Part shown: piece after piece, positions 1 through 7,553 of the stretch
How the letters are laid out: every line of letters starts with the position of its first letter
How positions within the stretch are numbered: position 1 is the stretch's first letter
Assembly: GCA_902806355.1 (NCBI GenBank)
Contig: CADCWI010000096.1
Location: 1-18,712, forward strand
Direction: 5' to 3'
DNA: 18,712 nt
Source of the DNA: an uncultured Thermomicrobiales bacterium
GTDB lineage: Bacteria; Chloroflexota; Chloroflexia; Thermomicrobiales; UBA6265
Translations under genes and position numbers: made by a program
The notes under the pieces: model-generated
Database searches by the model: none
Seen by the model: the letters and a program-made list of their open reading frames with translations, nothing else
What the model was told of the DNA's origin: nothing

Positions 1-1
1 G

Positions 2-1486
2 GCTCGCCGGGAGCGCCGTGACCGCGCGATCAAGCTGTACGCTGACCTGTTCACGGCTGGGCACCATACGACCTTCCAGCATGCAACATTCTGCTTCGTG
101 CTCGACAACGTCTCCCGGCTCGCGATCTGGTCCTTCTTCCACTCACACCCCTTCTACAACTCGGAGCAGGTGTCCCAGCGCTATCGCGAGGTGTCCGGCG
201 AGACCATGGCGTCCCCCGACCTTCCGGAACGACTGCAGGGCACCTACGATGCGGCGATCGCACGCAGCCTGGAAAGCTACCGCCGGCTGACGGACATTCT
301 CACGCCCGATTTTCAGGAGCTCTACGGGCAGGTGTTTCCTTCTCGGGCCAAGGCAAGGGGAGAATCCGCGGTCCGGCGGGTCGCCGATGAGGTACAGAAG
401 CGATCGCAGGAAGTCGCCCGGTACATCCTGCCGCTGGCGACGCCCGCGCACCTCTATCACACCGTCAACGGGCTCACCCTGCTGCGGTACTACGTGCTTG
501 CCAACGGACCGGATGCTCCCAGCGAAGTCCGCTACATCGTCAATCGCATGGTTTCGGAGGTGCTGGCCGGCGACCCGTATTTCCTCGGTGGGCCGGGTCA
601 TCCCCTCAACCTGCAGGTCCTGAGCGCCGACCAGACGCTCGAAGCGGACGCGTACCATGACTGGCGGGTGAATCTCGGTCAACACCCGGACACGGCGGAG
701 CGGTTCTTCGAGGAGTACGACGCCGAGCTGGGTGACCGGAACAGCCGGCTGGTCGCGTTCGATGCCAACGCGGAAGCGACGATGGCGTCGGCGGTGCGCA
801 CGGTGATGGGCGCAGAAGCGGCGGCAATCAGCGACGTGGACGCGATCGCGGCGGTGCTGGACGGCTCCCGGAACCACTATCTCGGGCATTCGCTGTTCCT
901 CGGCATGCATTCCAAGCTGATGCAGACGATGAACCATGTGCCGTTCACGTTCCAGAAGCGGATCAGTGGCGCCGAGGATGCCCAGAACCAGCGCCATCGC
1001 GGAACGCCATCCTCGAGTCCGTTGCTGACCGCGCACTTGCGGCGTGACCCGGATGTGATCGTGCCCTGGGCGATTCGCCGCAACCCGCAGGCGCTGGCGG
1101 AGTACACCTCCGCGGTGAGCGCGATGTGGGACGCGAAGAACGCGTTGCTGGATGGCGGGGCATCACCCGAGGTGGCGCTGTACCTGCTGCCAAACGCACA
1201 CCGGGTGCGATTCCATGAGAGCGGCACGTTGCTTGGGTACTACTGGAAGTGGATCAAGCGCCTGTGTCTCGACGCGCAGCGGGAGATCTCTGAAACGGCC
1301 TGGCAGGAGGTGCAGCAGGTCCGCGAGGTACATCCAGTGATTGGTCGGTACGTCGATGGCCCGCCGTGCGTGATGCGCTCGCGGAGCGGCGCGAAGCCGA
1401 TCTGCCCGGAGGGGGAGCGGTACTGCGGCATTCCTGTCTGGCGGAACTACGAGTTCGAGGATCTCCCCGCCAAGCGCGTGATGTAA
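2..1486 (+). CDS. thyX: Flavin-dependent thymidylate synthase, tandem ThyX domains (5' partial)
   Basis: ThyX enzymes methylate dUMP to dTMP in the cytoplasm using FAD and methylene-tetrahydrofolate. The frame is open to the left edge, so the true start is outside; 494 residues are visible, about twice a normal ThyX of 220-250. The first half (about 1-200) has HHTTFQH (21-27), a VSR segment and then HSHPFYNSEQVSQRY (47-61), matching the ThyX signature RHRxxSxNExSxRY but with RHR replaced by HSH. It also has an ARYILP stretch. The second half (about 270-494) keeps RHR (331-333) but has TPSSS where SxRY would be, followed by LLP and the late motif CLDAQREI. The C-terminal end carries three cysteines (456, 468, 475), possibly a metal site. 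The halves look complementary: each keeps part of the catalytic motif. The family call is firm; activity and the role of the fusion are inferred. Confidence 0.85.
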   Translation, partial: ARRERRDRAIKLYADLFTAGHHTTFQHATFCFVLDNVSRLAIWSFFHSHPFYNSEQVSQRYREVSGETMASPDLPERLQGTYDAAIARSLESYRRLTDILTPDFQELYGQVFPSRAKARGESAVRRVADEVQKRSQEVARYILPLATPAHLYHTVNGLTLLRYYVLANGPDAPSEVRYIVNRMVSEVLAGDPYFLGGPGHPLNLQVLSADQTLEADAYHDWRVNLGQHPDTAERFFEEYDAELGDRNSRLVAFDANAEATMASAVRTVMGAEAAAISDVDAIAAVLDGSRNHYLGHSLFLGMHSKLMQTMNHVPFTFQKRISGAEDAQNQRHRGTPSSSPLLTAHLRRDPDVIVPWAIRRNPQALAEYTSAVSAMWDAKNALLDGGASPEVALYLLPNAHRVRFHESGTLLGYYWKWIKRLCLDAQREISETAWQEVQQVREVHPVIGRYVDGPPCVMRSRSGAKPICPEGERYCGIPVWRNYEFEDLPAKRVM

Positions 1487-1537
1487 CACGGACTTGGATG
1501 GAGGATGCGGAGATTGCGGCGGGTGGGCCGCAGGCAA

Positions 1538-1560
1538 GAGATTCTGTAGGGATGAATCTC
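1538..1560 (+). terminator. Hairpin downstream of ThyX, possible weak terminator
   Basis: GAGATTC (1538-1544) and GAATCTC (1554-1560) form a perfect 7-bp stem with a 9-base loop, 52 bases after the ThyX stop. No T run follows, so intrinsic termination is uncertain. It could instead be a 3' mRNA-stabilising hairpin. Confidence 0.3.
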
Positions 1561-1711
1561 GTGTTCATCCGCCATAAGACACCGTACACGGTAGAAGGCG
1601 TGGGAGAAACCGACCATCTCTACGGCCTCTGTGCGCTGATCCCAATACGGAGTCTGGAAAAAGGCTATGGAATGCTGGGCATTGATCAGCTGGGCTCACG
1701 GGCGGACACAC

Positions 1712-1755
1712 GAATCGACGACGTTTATTGGGAAGTAGTCTCTCTTCGTCGATTC
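1712..1755. repeat. 10-bp perfect inverted repeat, 24-base spacer
   Basis: GAATCGACGA (1712-1721) is matched by TCGTCGATTC (1746-1755). It lies between the converging ends of the ThyX and glycosyltransferase genes and could fold in transcripts from either side. The 24-base loop is long for an intrinsic terminator and no T run is present. Its function is unknown. Confidence 0.45.
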
Positions 1756-1825
1756 TGGTCCGCTCCTACAATCACTGTCCCGGTTCGACGAGCAGCGGAG
1801 CGGAACAGCCGGGAGAGTTCCCGCG

Positions 1826-3478
1826 CTACCGGAAGAAGGGGTCGATCTCGCGATAGGTCTTGCCAGCGGATTCCCAATACGGGATGACGTACCCGCTGTA
1901 GATGACCATCGTGAGGGCGATCATGCCGAGGAAGAGAACGGTCTGGACGTAGGGCAGCCAACCCTTCGGGAACAGCGATCGGAACCCGAGCATCAGTAGG
2001 ATCGCGGCCGGCACGATCGCCGGGAAGTAGTAGCGCGCCTGCGTGAGCGAGAAGGTCGTGCCGAACTGCAGGATCGCGTAGTACGAGACCAGGCACGTCA
2101 CGCCCATCAGGACGACACCGACAACCTGCCACCGTTCGAGATCGAAGATCGATTCGGCCCGTGATCGTAAGGCGGCTGACGCAGCCGGGTCGTCCTCCTG
2201 CAGGATGGGCTTCTGGACCTGCCAGAAACGGAGAGCCCAGACCGCGATTCCGACCGTGCCGATTGCCGTCACCCACAGGAGGATGCGCGCAAGATCGCTG
2301 CTCAGCGGGATCAGGCGCCAGCCGAATTGTCCCCAGGTCTCGGCCCACCGATCCCACACGAATTCGCGGTCAGTCAGTTGCGACCATACGGTCGGGGGCG
2401 TCTCACCGCCATAGTTCCACCAGGCTTGAAGTCCACTGATCCGGCCAAGGGCCGTGAAGTCCCCGTAGGTGCTGTACATGTACAGGAACCACGGCCACAC
2501 CATCAGGGCGGCGACACCTGCGGTGAGCGCTCCCTTCGGCAACCACTGCCGCCAGTTACGCACGCCAATGCCAAAGATCATCGCCAATGCGATCACGATG
2601 CCGGAGACCGCTGAGGTGTTCTTGGCGAGCATCGCGAGGCCGAAGCAGAATCCGGTCAGGAGACACAGCCGGAATGGGAATCGCCGTTTCAGACCCAGCG
2701 TCAGCAAGTAGATCACCGCACTGGTGAAGGCGATCGCGACGATGTCGTTGTTGAGCATCGCCGCTTCATAGGCTATCTGAGGCTGGAAGGCAACAAACGC
2801 CGGCACCATCAGGGCCAGGAACCGATCTCGGGGGAACAGCGTCCGAACCGTCCCATAAGCGAACAGGACGGTCAAAAGCCCGAAAGGCAGGGCCGCGAGC
2901 CGGAGCGCGTAGAGCTGGGTTTCAGGTGAGGCGCCTTCGGTGAGCCAGTAAACTGGCGTCATGATCAGGTAGTAGAGAGGAGGATGATTCGAGGTGTAAA
3001 CCCAGCCACCAGGAAAGATTCCCATGGTGGGATAATTGATCGCGTAAACAGCATTCAGTTGCCGATCGCTTCCTTGGCACCCTGGCTGCCAATCCTGGGT
3101 CACGAATCGACAGTACTTCCATAGATCTGACGGCATCTTGTCGTGAGGTTCCGTACCGGCGGTTAATTCGCGCTCTATTCGCCACGGTTCGAGGTCCGGG
3201 ATGATCGGGAGCCGCCGATCCTCTGCGACGAATTGCAAATAGGCGTAATGTGCAACCTCGTCATGACCGGAGAACGGGGGATGGACAAAGGCGATGACGA
3301 CGCCCTTGACGAGGAAGAGCATGAGGAGCACGACGAGGAACTTCTGCTCGAGGGTGGAATTGCGAGCACTTGCGGCGATCCGGGAAGTCCATGAGGTGGT
3401 CGCTTGAGCGGATCTGACCTCCGCCTGACCGATCCGATCCGATGGGACCACGACGTTGGATTGGCCCTGAGCCGCCAT
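1826..3478 (-). CDS. Polytopic GT-C type glycosyltransferase (PMT/ArnT/DUF2142-like)
   Basis: This 550-residue integral membrane protein has roughly 11-12 predicted hydrophobic segments. GT-C enzymes of this type move a sugar from a polyprenyl-phosphate carrier to a protein, lipid or glycan outside the membrane. After TM1 (about 47-65) comes HPPFSGHDEVAHYAYLQ, with an acidic DE pair (73-74) in the first outer loop where GT-C enzymes place catalytic Asp/Glu. NHPPLYY (164-170), an NND before a later TM and QARYYFPAIVP near the C-terminus are also typical of PMT_2/DUF2142-like proteins. I chose the ATG at 3478: it follows a G-rich stretch (GGGGG, 8-base spacing) and gives a sensible cytoplasmic head. 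The frame can be extended to a TTG at 3610, but those 44 extra residues look non-coding. It stands alone and is divergent from the vWA operon. The acceptor is unknown. Confidence 0.75.
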   Translation of the reverse strand: MAAQGQSNVVVPSDRIGQAEVRSAQATTSWTSRIAASARNSTLEQKFLVVLLMLFLVKGVVIAFVHPPFSGHDEVAHYAYLQFVAEDRRLPIIPDLEPWRIERELTAGTEPHDKMPSDLWKYCRFVTQDWQPGCQGSDRQLNAVYAINYPTMGIFPGGWVYTSNHPPLYYLIMTPVYWLTEGASPETQLYALRLAALPFGLLTVLFAYGTVRTLFPRDRFLALMVPAFVAFQPQIAYEAAMLNNDIVAIAFTSAVIYLLTLGLKRRFPFRLCLLTGFCFGLAMLAKNTSAVSGIVIALAMIFGIGVRNWRQWLPKGALTAGVAALMVWPWFLYMYSTYGDFTALGRISGLQAWWNYGGETPPTVWSQLTDREFVWDRWAETWGQFGWRLIPLSSDLARILLWVTAIGTVGIAVWALRFWQVQKPILQEDDPAASAALRSRAESIFDLERWQVVGVVLMGVTCLVSYYAILQFGTTFSLTQARYYFPAIVPAAILLMLGFRSLFPKGWLPYVQTVLFLGMIALTMVIYSGYVIPYWESAGKTYREIDPFFR

Positions 3479-3575
3479 TCCAGATACCCCCACCCTGCGG
3501 TCGCAGGCGTGTCCATCCGCCGGGAGACGGCATGCACCGTCCAGCACGAAACTGCCCGGCTGCAGACTTTGCCGC

Positions 3576-3608
3576 GTCCACGAAGACGCACAATGCGTCC
3601 TTATGGAC
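3576..3608. repeat. Nested imperfect hairpin in the divergent region
   Basis: GTCCA (3576-3580) pairs with TGGAC (3604-3608), and inside it GACGCA (3585-3590) pairs with TGCGTC (3594-3599). A symmetrical 4x4 internal loop separates the stems and a CAA tip closes them. It sits about 100 bases upstream of the glycosyltransferase start, so it could be a leader structure of that gene or a protein-binding site. Confidence 0.4.
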
Positions 3609-3825
3609 AATACCGCACCGGGACAGCGCGTCGCTAGTGCCGGTTTGCGATTCGGTCAGCTCGAACCTGGACGCGTTCGTGGTTCGACCGGATGCGGGCG
3701 AGAAGGGGATCGTAGCGGACGACTCCAGACCGCTCTCCGATCCCCAGTACCTGGCTCTCGGCGGGCAGATCCCTGCTCCAAGCCAGCCGGAAGGTCGTGA
3801 AGCCGGATGGCAGGGCGCACTGCGT

Positions 3826-3831
3826 TATACT
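3826..3831 (+). promoter_or_regulatory. Candidate -10 box for the vWA operon
   Basis: TATACT is one mismatch from the sigma-70 consensus TATAAT and lies in the most AT-rich part of the divergent region. No good -35 element is seen 16-18 bases upstream, so this is tentative. A start near 3838 would leave a leader of about 90 bases containing the inverted repeats at 3858-3879. Confidence 0.25.
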
Positions 3832-3857
3832 TCGTTCTTTATGTATGGCCATGGAAG

Positions 3858-3879
3858 TCACCTATCAAATTGGTGATAG
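3858..3879. promoter_or_regulatory. Overlapping inverted repeats, possible operator or leader hairpin
   Basis: Two inverted repeats overlap here: TCACC/GGTGA (3858-3862 with 3872-3876) and CTATCA/TGATAG (3862-3867 with 3874-3879). Both cannot form as hairpins at once. The element lies 51 bases upstream of the first operon start and just downstream of the candidate -10 box, where a repressor site or a small leader structure would act. No matching regulator is encoded in the window. Confidence 0.35.
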
Positions 3880-3918
3880 CGCTCATTCCTGCACACCTGA
3901 CTCCAGCATTCCATCTTC

Positions 3919-3924
3919 GGAGGT
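3919..3924 (+). promoter_or_regulatory. Shine-Dalgarno GGAGGT that fixes the start at 3930
   Basis: GGAGGT is a near-perfect ribosome binding site, 5 bases before the ATG at 3930. The frame can be read back to an ATG at 3807, but the signal peptide begins correctly only from 3930, so this site decides the start. Confidence 0.8.
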
Positions 3925-3929
3925 GCTCG

Positions 3930-5435
3930 ATGCACCCACCCTTGCATTCAGCACTCACAAAAATGGCGAGTCCCATCGGGCTCTTGGCCGTTCTGATGGT
4001 CATGTCTTCAATCACGCTCGTGACAGCGCAAGGCGCACATGCACGTGTGCTCGCGCAGGATCCGCCGCAGGGCACCAGCGCGGATGTCGGACGTGTCCGG
4101 TTCGATGTCGAAGCCAATGGCGTGATCGACGCAAACGGGCTCGTGGAGCTTTACGGAACCGGGGTGACGACGGCGTGGGACCAGTTTTCTGCCCTGTTCG
4201 GGAGCGAACCGGCGCACCCTTTCCAAATGCGCTTTCTTGTTGCGCCTGATCCGGCAGCTACGGCCAGGATGGCCTGGATCTCGGAAGCTGCCTGGGCCGC
4301 TCCGGACGGGCTGTCCGGAGTCGTCGCGATCCAACCATTTCTTGCGTTGAGCCCGCTCGAAGCCGACAACGCACTCAGGAACATGCTGAGCCGAAGCTTC
4401 ATGCGACAGGCGTCCGGTGCCAGGCTTCCGCCTCCACTCGCCGACGGAATCGCCCGTTATGTTGAACTGCCCGTCCTGGCTCAGCAGGCTCGACTCGGAT
4501 CGCTTGTGCAAGGCCTTGACCAGGCGGGAACACGGCCCGCGATTCTGGATGTGCTCGGTACTGCCCCGCTCCCGTTCGACGCGGAGACTTCAATTGCCGT
4601 GAAGTATTCGCTCGTCGCATTCATCACCGAGCGTTACGGCGTCGCCTCGTTGCAGGCGCTGGTCCAGGGATTCGCGGGAGAACCGAAATGGGACATCGTC
4701 CTTCCCACGGTGCTCGGGCAATCCGTCGAGGAACTCGATGCGGCCTGGGCGGAGTTCCTTCCACGCTGGTTCGGGTCGGGCTGGCGAGAAAATGCCGTCA
4801 GTGCGTTCGATCTCACCGGTGCCGAGGAGCTGTTCGAGCGTGGAGCGTATGAAGCTGCCTCTGCTGAGGCGTCCAGATCGCAACAATTGTTCAGCGATCT
4901 CGGCGACCAGCCGATGCTCAGTCGTGTGGAAGGGTTGCTGGCCCAGAGCGCGGTTGGGCTCCAGGCGGATCAGACGATGACCGATGTTCAAGCCTCGCTG
5001 GAAGCTCACGATTACACAAGGGCCGCGACGCTACTGGATGAAGCGGAACGGTTGTATGGACGACTCCCCGAGGCTCACCGATCAGACGAAGCGATCGCAT
5101 CGTATCGATCGATCTCCGGCCGTGGGCAGGGAGCCGTCACGCGATTGGCGATTGCCGATCAACACGCCGGTTCCTGGCTGAGCGTGCGTCAGACACGAGC
5201 GGATGCCCTGGCGGCGGGACGCGAATTCGCCTATCTCGGAGATGCCAACCGTCTTGGCGAGGCAAATGCGTTGGTGCAGGATCTCGACCGACGCCTCCAG
5301 CGACTCGTTCTGGGATTGGCGGCGGTGTCACTGCTCACGGCGGCATGGCTGGTGGCCTGGGTATGGTTCCGGGCGCCGGCAAATCTCGCTTGGGCGCCGC
5401 GCCGCCGGACATCCCGTACGGGGCAATCGGTGTAG
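3930..5435 (+). CDS. Membrane-anchored Peptidase-MA-like protein lacking zinc ligands (pseudoprotease)
   Basis: This 501-residue protein opens the vWA operon. A signal peptide or anchor (hydrophobic 14-33, ending near AQGAHA) precedes an exported domain with the outline of the gluzincin Peptidase MA family. ALRNMLSRSF sits where HExxH is expected (149-157), LPPPLADGIARYVE (166-179) matches LPxWLxEGLAxYxE, VKYSLVAFITERYG (224-237) matches the next family motif, and EELDAAWAEFL closes the domain. By this hand alignment the zinc residues are replaced: H to N151, E to M152, H to R155, and the third ligand E to D172. A helical, TPR-like stretch (about 295-450) and a C-terminal TM (about 459-480) with a short basic tail follow. 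I infer a non-catalytic binding or scaffold protein on the outer face of the membrane. It ends 12 bases before the next gene. Confidence 0.7.
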   Translation: MHPPLHSALTKMASPIGLLAVLMVMSSITLVTAQGAHARVLAQDPPQGTSADVGRVRFDVEANGVIDANGLVELYGTGVTTAWDQFSALFGSEPAHPFQMRFLVAPDPAATARMAWISEAAWAAPDGLSGVVAIQPFLALSPLEADNALRNMLSRSFMRQASGARLPPPLADGIARYVELPVLAQQARLGSLVQGLDQAGTRPAILDVLGTAPLPFDAETSIAVKYSLVAFITERYGVASLQALVQGFAGEPKWDIVLPTVLGQSVEELDAAWAEFLPRWFGSGWRENAVSAFDLTGAEELFERGAYEAASAEASRSQQLFSDLGDQPMLSRVEGLLAQSAVGLQADQTMTDVQASLEAHDYTRAATLLDEAERLYGRLPEAHRSDEAIASYRSISGRGQGAVTRLAIADQHAGSWLSVRQTRADALAAGREFAYLGDANRLGEANALVQDLDRRLQRLVLGLAAVSLLTAAWLVAWVWFRAPANLAWAPRRRTSRTGQSV

Positions 5436-5447
5436 GGGACAGATATC

Positions 5448-7553
5448 GTGGCACAACGCATCGCTCCCCTTTCCACTCCAAACAGGTCGTCGTGGTCGCC
5501 GGCATATCGAAGGCGCCTCGCCACGCTCGTCGATCGGGAACGCGCCAGGTTCAGGGCTGACCCTCGACTTTTTCTCTGGCAAGCGGGCTGGAGCCCGATC
5601 TGGCTGAGAAGCAATGGGCCGGCACCACGACCCGGGCAATGGAGAGGGGCGTCCAGCCGCTCCGCTCTGGCGGCGAACGACCCAGGAGCTGGTAGGTTCA
5701 TCCAGTCACATCTGGATCGGCTTGCTTCCCGGCTCTCGCGATCGCTCCTTGCCGGATCGATCCTGCGGGGACTGTGGCTTGCCCTGCTGTTGGTGAGTGC
5801 ATGGGCGCTGCTGGCGACGATCGGGTTCGTCGGCTTGCCCCCGGTTCTCGCGATGGTTGCCTTGGCTGGCTTTGGAGCCATCGCCGGCGGGATCTACGGA
5901 TTGCTGCATCCGATTGATCCATCTACCGTTGCGGTGATGCTCGACCGGACGTTCGGGCTCGATGAACGGCTGACCACCGCGAACGGACAGACGACCGGAG
6001 AATATGGGACAGGCGCGAAGGGGGCCATGCTGCCTCGTCTTCAGCTTGCTGACGCGGCGAACTCGCTCGGCGAGGTGATGCACGAGCTTCCCCGTGCGGT
6101 GTTCATTCCGGTGCGGGAGGTGATCGCCCTGCTCGTCGTTTCGATGGCGTTGCTTACCGCCCTCTTCGCCTACGTTCCCGATCAGCCGGTGCCGAACCTC
6201 TCCGATGCACCGGTACCCCGGTTCGTCCCGGCGAGCGAGCGACTCGCCGATCCTGCAGCCAACGAGCAGCCGCTGACGAATACGCCCGAGCAGGCAGCGC
6301 CGTCGGCGTCCGAAGTCCGGGAGCAGGCACAGGCGGCGCAGCAAGCTCGGGAGGATCTGGGAGTGCTCGGGGAAGCGCTCCAGGATCATCCGATCACCCA
6401 AGCGGCCTCCGATGCGATTGCCGCCGGGGATTACGGTGCGGCTTCCGAAATGATCCGGTCGGCCGCATCCCAGGCTCCGAGCGCATCACAGGAGGAACGC
6501 GAGGCGCTTGCGGACGATCTCGACGCGGCGGCAGACCAGGTCGCGCCCACCAGTCCTGACCTGGCGGACTCGAGCCGGGAAGCGGCCGATGATCTCCGTC
6601 TAGGCGGCACCGAGGCGGAGGAAGGGCTTGAAGGACTTGCCGATACCGTCGACCAGACGGCTGCCGCCGTCGCTCCGAAAGACCAGACGGAGCAAGGACC
6701 GGAGGTTGGAGAGCAAGGAGCCGCGGGTGGTGCGCAGCCCGGAGCGTCCAGTCAGGAATCGGGGGCCGGCGGAAACGCTCAACAGGAACAGGGGCCCGGA
6801 GCGAACCAGGAATCCTCGAGTTCCTCCAGTCAGCCGCAACAACCGGCGGGCGATCCGGGCGAAGGCGTTGCCGCGGAACCAGGCGTCGCCAACGAGGAGA
6901 TGCAGGGGGCCGAAGGAGGTGATGAGGCTGGCGAGATGAGCGGTGCGTCCAGCGCGGGGCAATCCCAGTCTGGCGCAGGTGGCGCTCCTGATCCGGAAGC
7001 GACGGACGGTGGGTCAGGGTCTGACCAGGCGGAGCAGCAGCCATCCAGCGGCGAAGGAGCGAGCTCGGAGGGTGGCGACCCGGCATCCGAGGCCGGATCG
7101 CAAGGGTTGATCGGGGCACCGGAGGATGAGACATCCGCCTCCCAAGGGTCCGGAGCCGGCACAGGGCAATCCGGAGCGAACGACCAGACCACCGGCGATC
7201 AGGACGTAGGCGATCCCGCCCCACCTGGCGGAGGTGAGGCCGTGGATCCGCCCGCGGTCGGTGAGGTCGGTGATCCTCCCCCGGGAAATGGCGGGGGCGA
7301 AGGTGCGGCCGGTAATATCGGGGATGTCGGCGGTGCAAACGACCTGTCGCTCCAGGGGACAAGCGACCAAGGCGTTCGTACCGGTGGCACGTCCGGTTCC
7401 TCGAGCTCGGGATCAGGAGCCGGGTCCGGTGCGGCCAGCGGGGACCAGGTCCAGCAACAGGTCGGGGTTGCCGGGCCGGATGCCAACCGGATTCCGGACG
7501 GTATGCAGGACATCATCGAGGATTTCTTTACGGAGTCGGGTACGGGACCATGA
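5448..7553 (+). CDS. Three-TM protein with a long Gly/Ser/Gln/Glu low-complexity tail (DUF4175-like)
   Basis: This is a 701-residue protein with a GTG start; the Shine-Dalgarno AGGGGA (5434-5439) overlaps the stop of the previous gene. A basic N-terminal segment (1-100) leads to two close TMs (about 106-128 and 131-151). Then comes a short domain with LDRTFGLDERLTTA (165-178), recalling the 'DRRLGLPDRL' stretch of DUF4175-like proteins in vWA clusters, and a third TM (about 223-243). An Ala/Gln/Glu helical region (280-400), probably coiled coil, is followed by about 260 residues of Gly, Ser, Gln, Glu and Ala with almost no hydrophobic residues. The last 25 residues become ordered again: IPDGMQDIIEDFFTE. 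I infer an export-side scaffold whose disordered tail presents the terminal helix to a partner. No enzymatic motif is visible. The family link is from memory and not firm. Confidence 0.65.
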   Translation: MAQRIAPLSTPNRSSWSPAYRRRLATLVDRERARFRADPRLFLWQAGWSPIWLRSNGPAPRPGQWRGASSRSALAANDPGAGRFIQSHLDRLASRLSRSLLAGSILRGLWLALLLVSAWALLATIGFVGLPPVLAMVALAGFGAIAGGIYGLLHPIDPSTVAVMLDRTFGLDERLTTANGQTTGEYGTGAKGAMLPRLQLADAANSLGEVMHELPRAVFIPVREVIALLVVSMALLTALFAYVPDQPVPNLSDAPVPRFVPASERLADPAANEQPLTNTPEQAAPSASEVREQAQAAQQAREDLGVLGEALQDHPITQAASDAIAAGDYGAASEMIRSAASQAPSASQEEREALADDLDAAADQVAPTSPDLADSSREAADDLRLGGTEAEEGLEGLADTVDQTAAAVAPKDQTEQGPEVGEQGAAGGAQPGASSQESGAGGNAQQEQGPGANQESSSSSSQPQQPAGDPGEGVAAEPGVANEEMQGAEGGDEAGEMSGASSAGQSQSGAGGAPDPEATDGGSGSDQAEQQPSSGEGASSEGGDPASEAGSQGLIGAPEDETSASQGSGAGTGQSGANDQTTGDQDVGDPAPPGGGEAVDPPAVGEVGDPPPGNGGGEGAAGNIGDVGGANDLSLQGTSDQGVRTGGTSGSSSSGSGAGSGAASGDQVQQQVGVAGPDANRIPDGMQDIIEDFFTESGTGP

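Larger units (their letters stand above)
1487..1825. other. Convergent intergenic region after the ThyX gene
   Basis: These 339 bases separate two converging genes. I see no convincing gene. There are two perfect inverted repeats (1538-1560 and 1712-1755), plus a short hairpin CGGGA-GAGT-TCCCG at 1810-1823, just past the stop codon of the minus-strand glycosyltransferase. None is followed by a T tract, so termination here would need Rho or weak hairpins. An ORF with an internal ATG at 1552 was considered and rejected. Confidence 0.5.
3479..3929. other. Divergent intergenic region between glycosyltransferase and vWA operon
   Basis: These 451 bases lie between two divergently read genes, so they should hold both promoters. 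The visible elements are a 33-base nested hairpin (3576-3608), a TATACT box (3826-3831), overlapping inverted repeats (3858-3879) and a strong Shine-Dalgarno (3919-3924). Open frames crossing the region have weak starts and no recognisable product. If the glycosyltransferase really began at its upstream TTG (3610), the region would shrink to about 320 bases. Confidence 0.55.

Noticed and set aside
1552..1887. Possible small gene starting MNLVFIRHKTPYTVEG in the gap after ThyX
   Set aside because: There is no properly spaced Shine-Dalgarno, the end runs antisense into the glycosyltransferase, the C-terminal part is Arg/Ser-rich like a shadow frame, and no family is recognised.
3479..3610. N-terminal extension of the glycosyltransferase to a TTG start
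   Set aside because: The extra 44 residues are Cys/Arg-rich and unlike a membrane-protein head, the TTG has no ribosome site, and the ATG at 3478 has a G-rich site at normal spacing.
3660..3710. TGGTTCGACC resembling a tRNA T-loop
   Set aside because: The flanking bases do not form a T stem and no acceptor, D or anticodon arms could be found around it.
6394..7362. Long minus-strand frame opposite the low-complexity tail of the three-TM protein
   Set aside because: It is Arg/Pro/His-rich, typical of an antisense frame of high-GC Gly/Ser/Ala coding sequence. The plus frame is supported by TMs and operon spacing.
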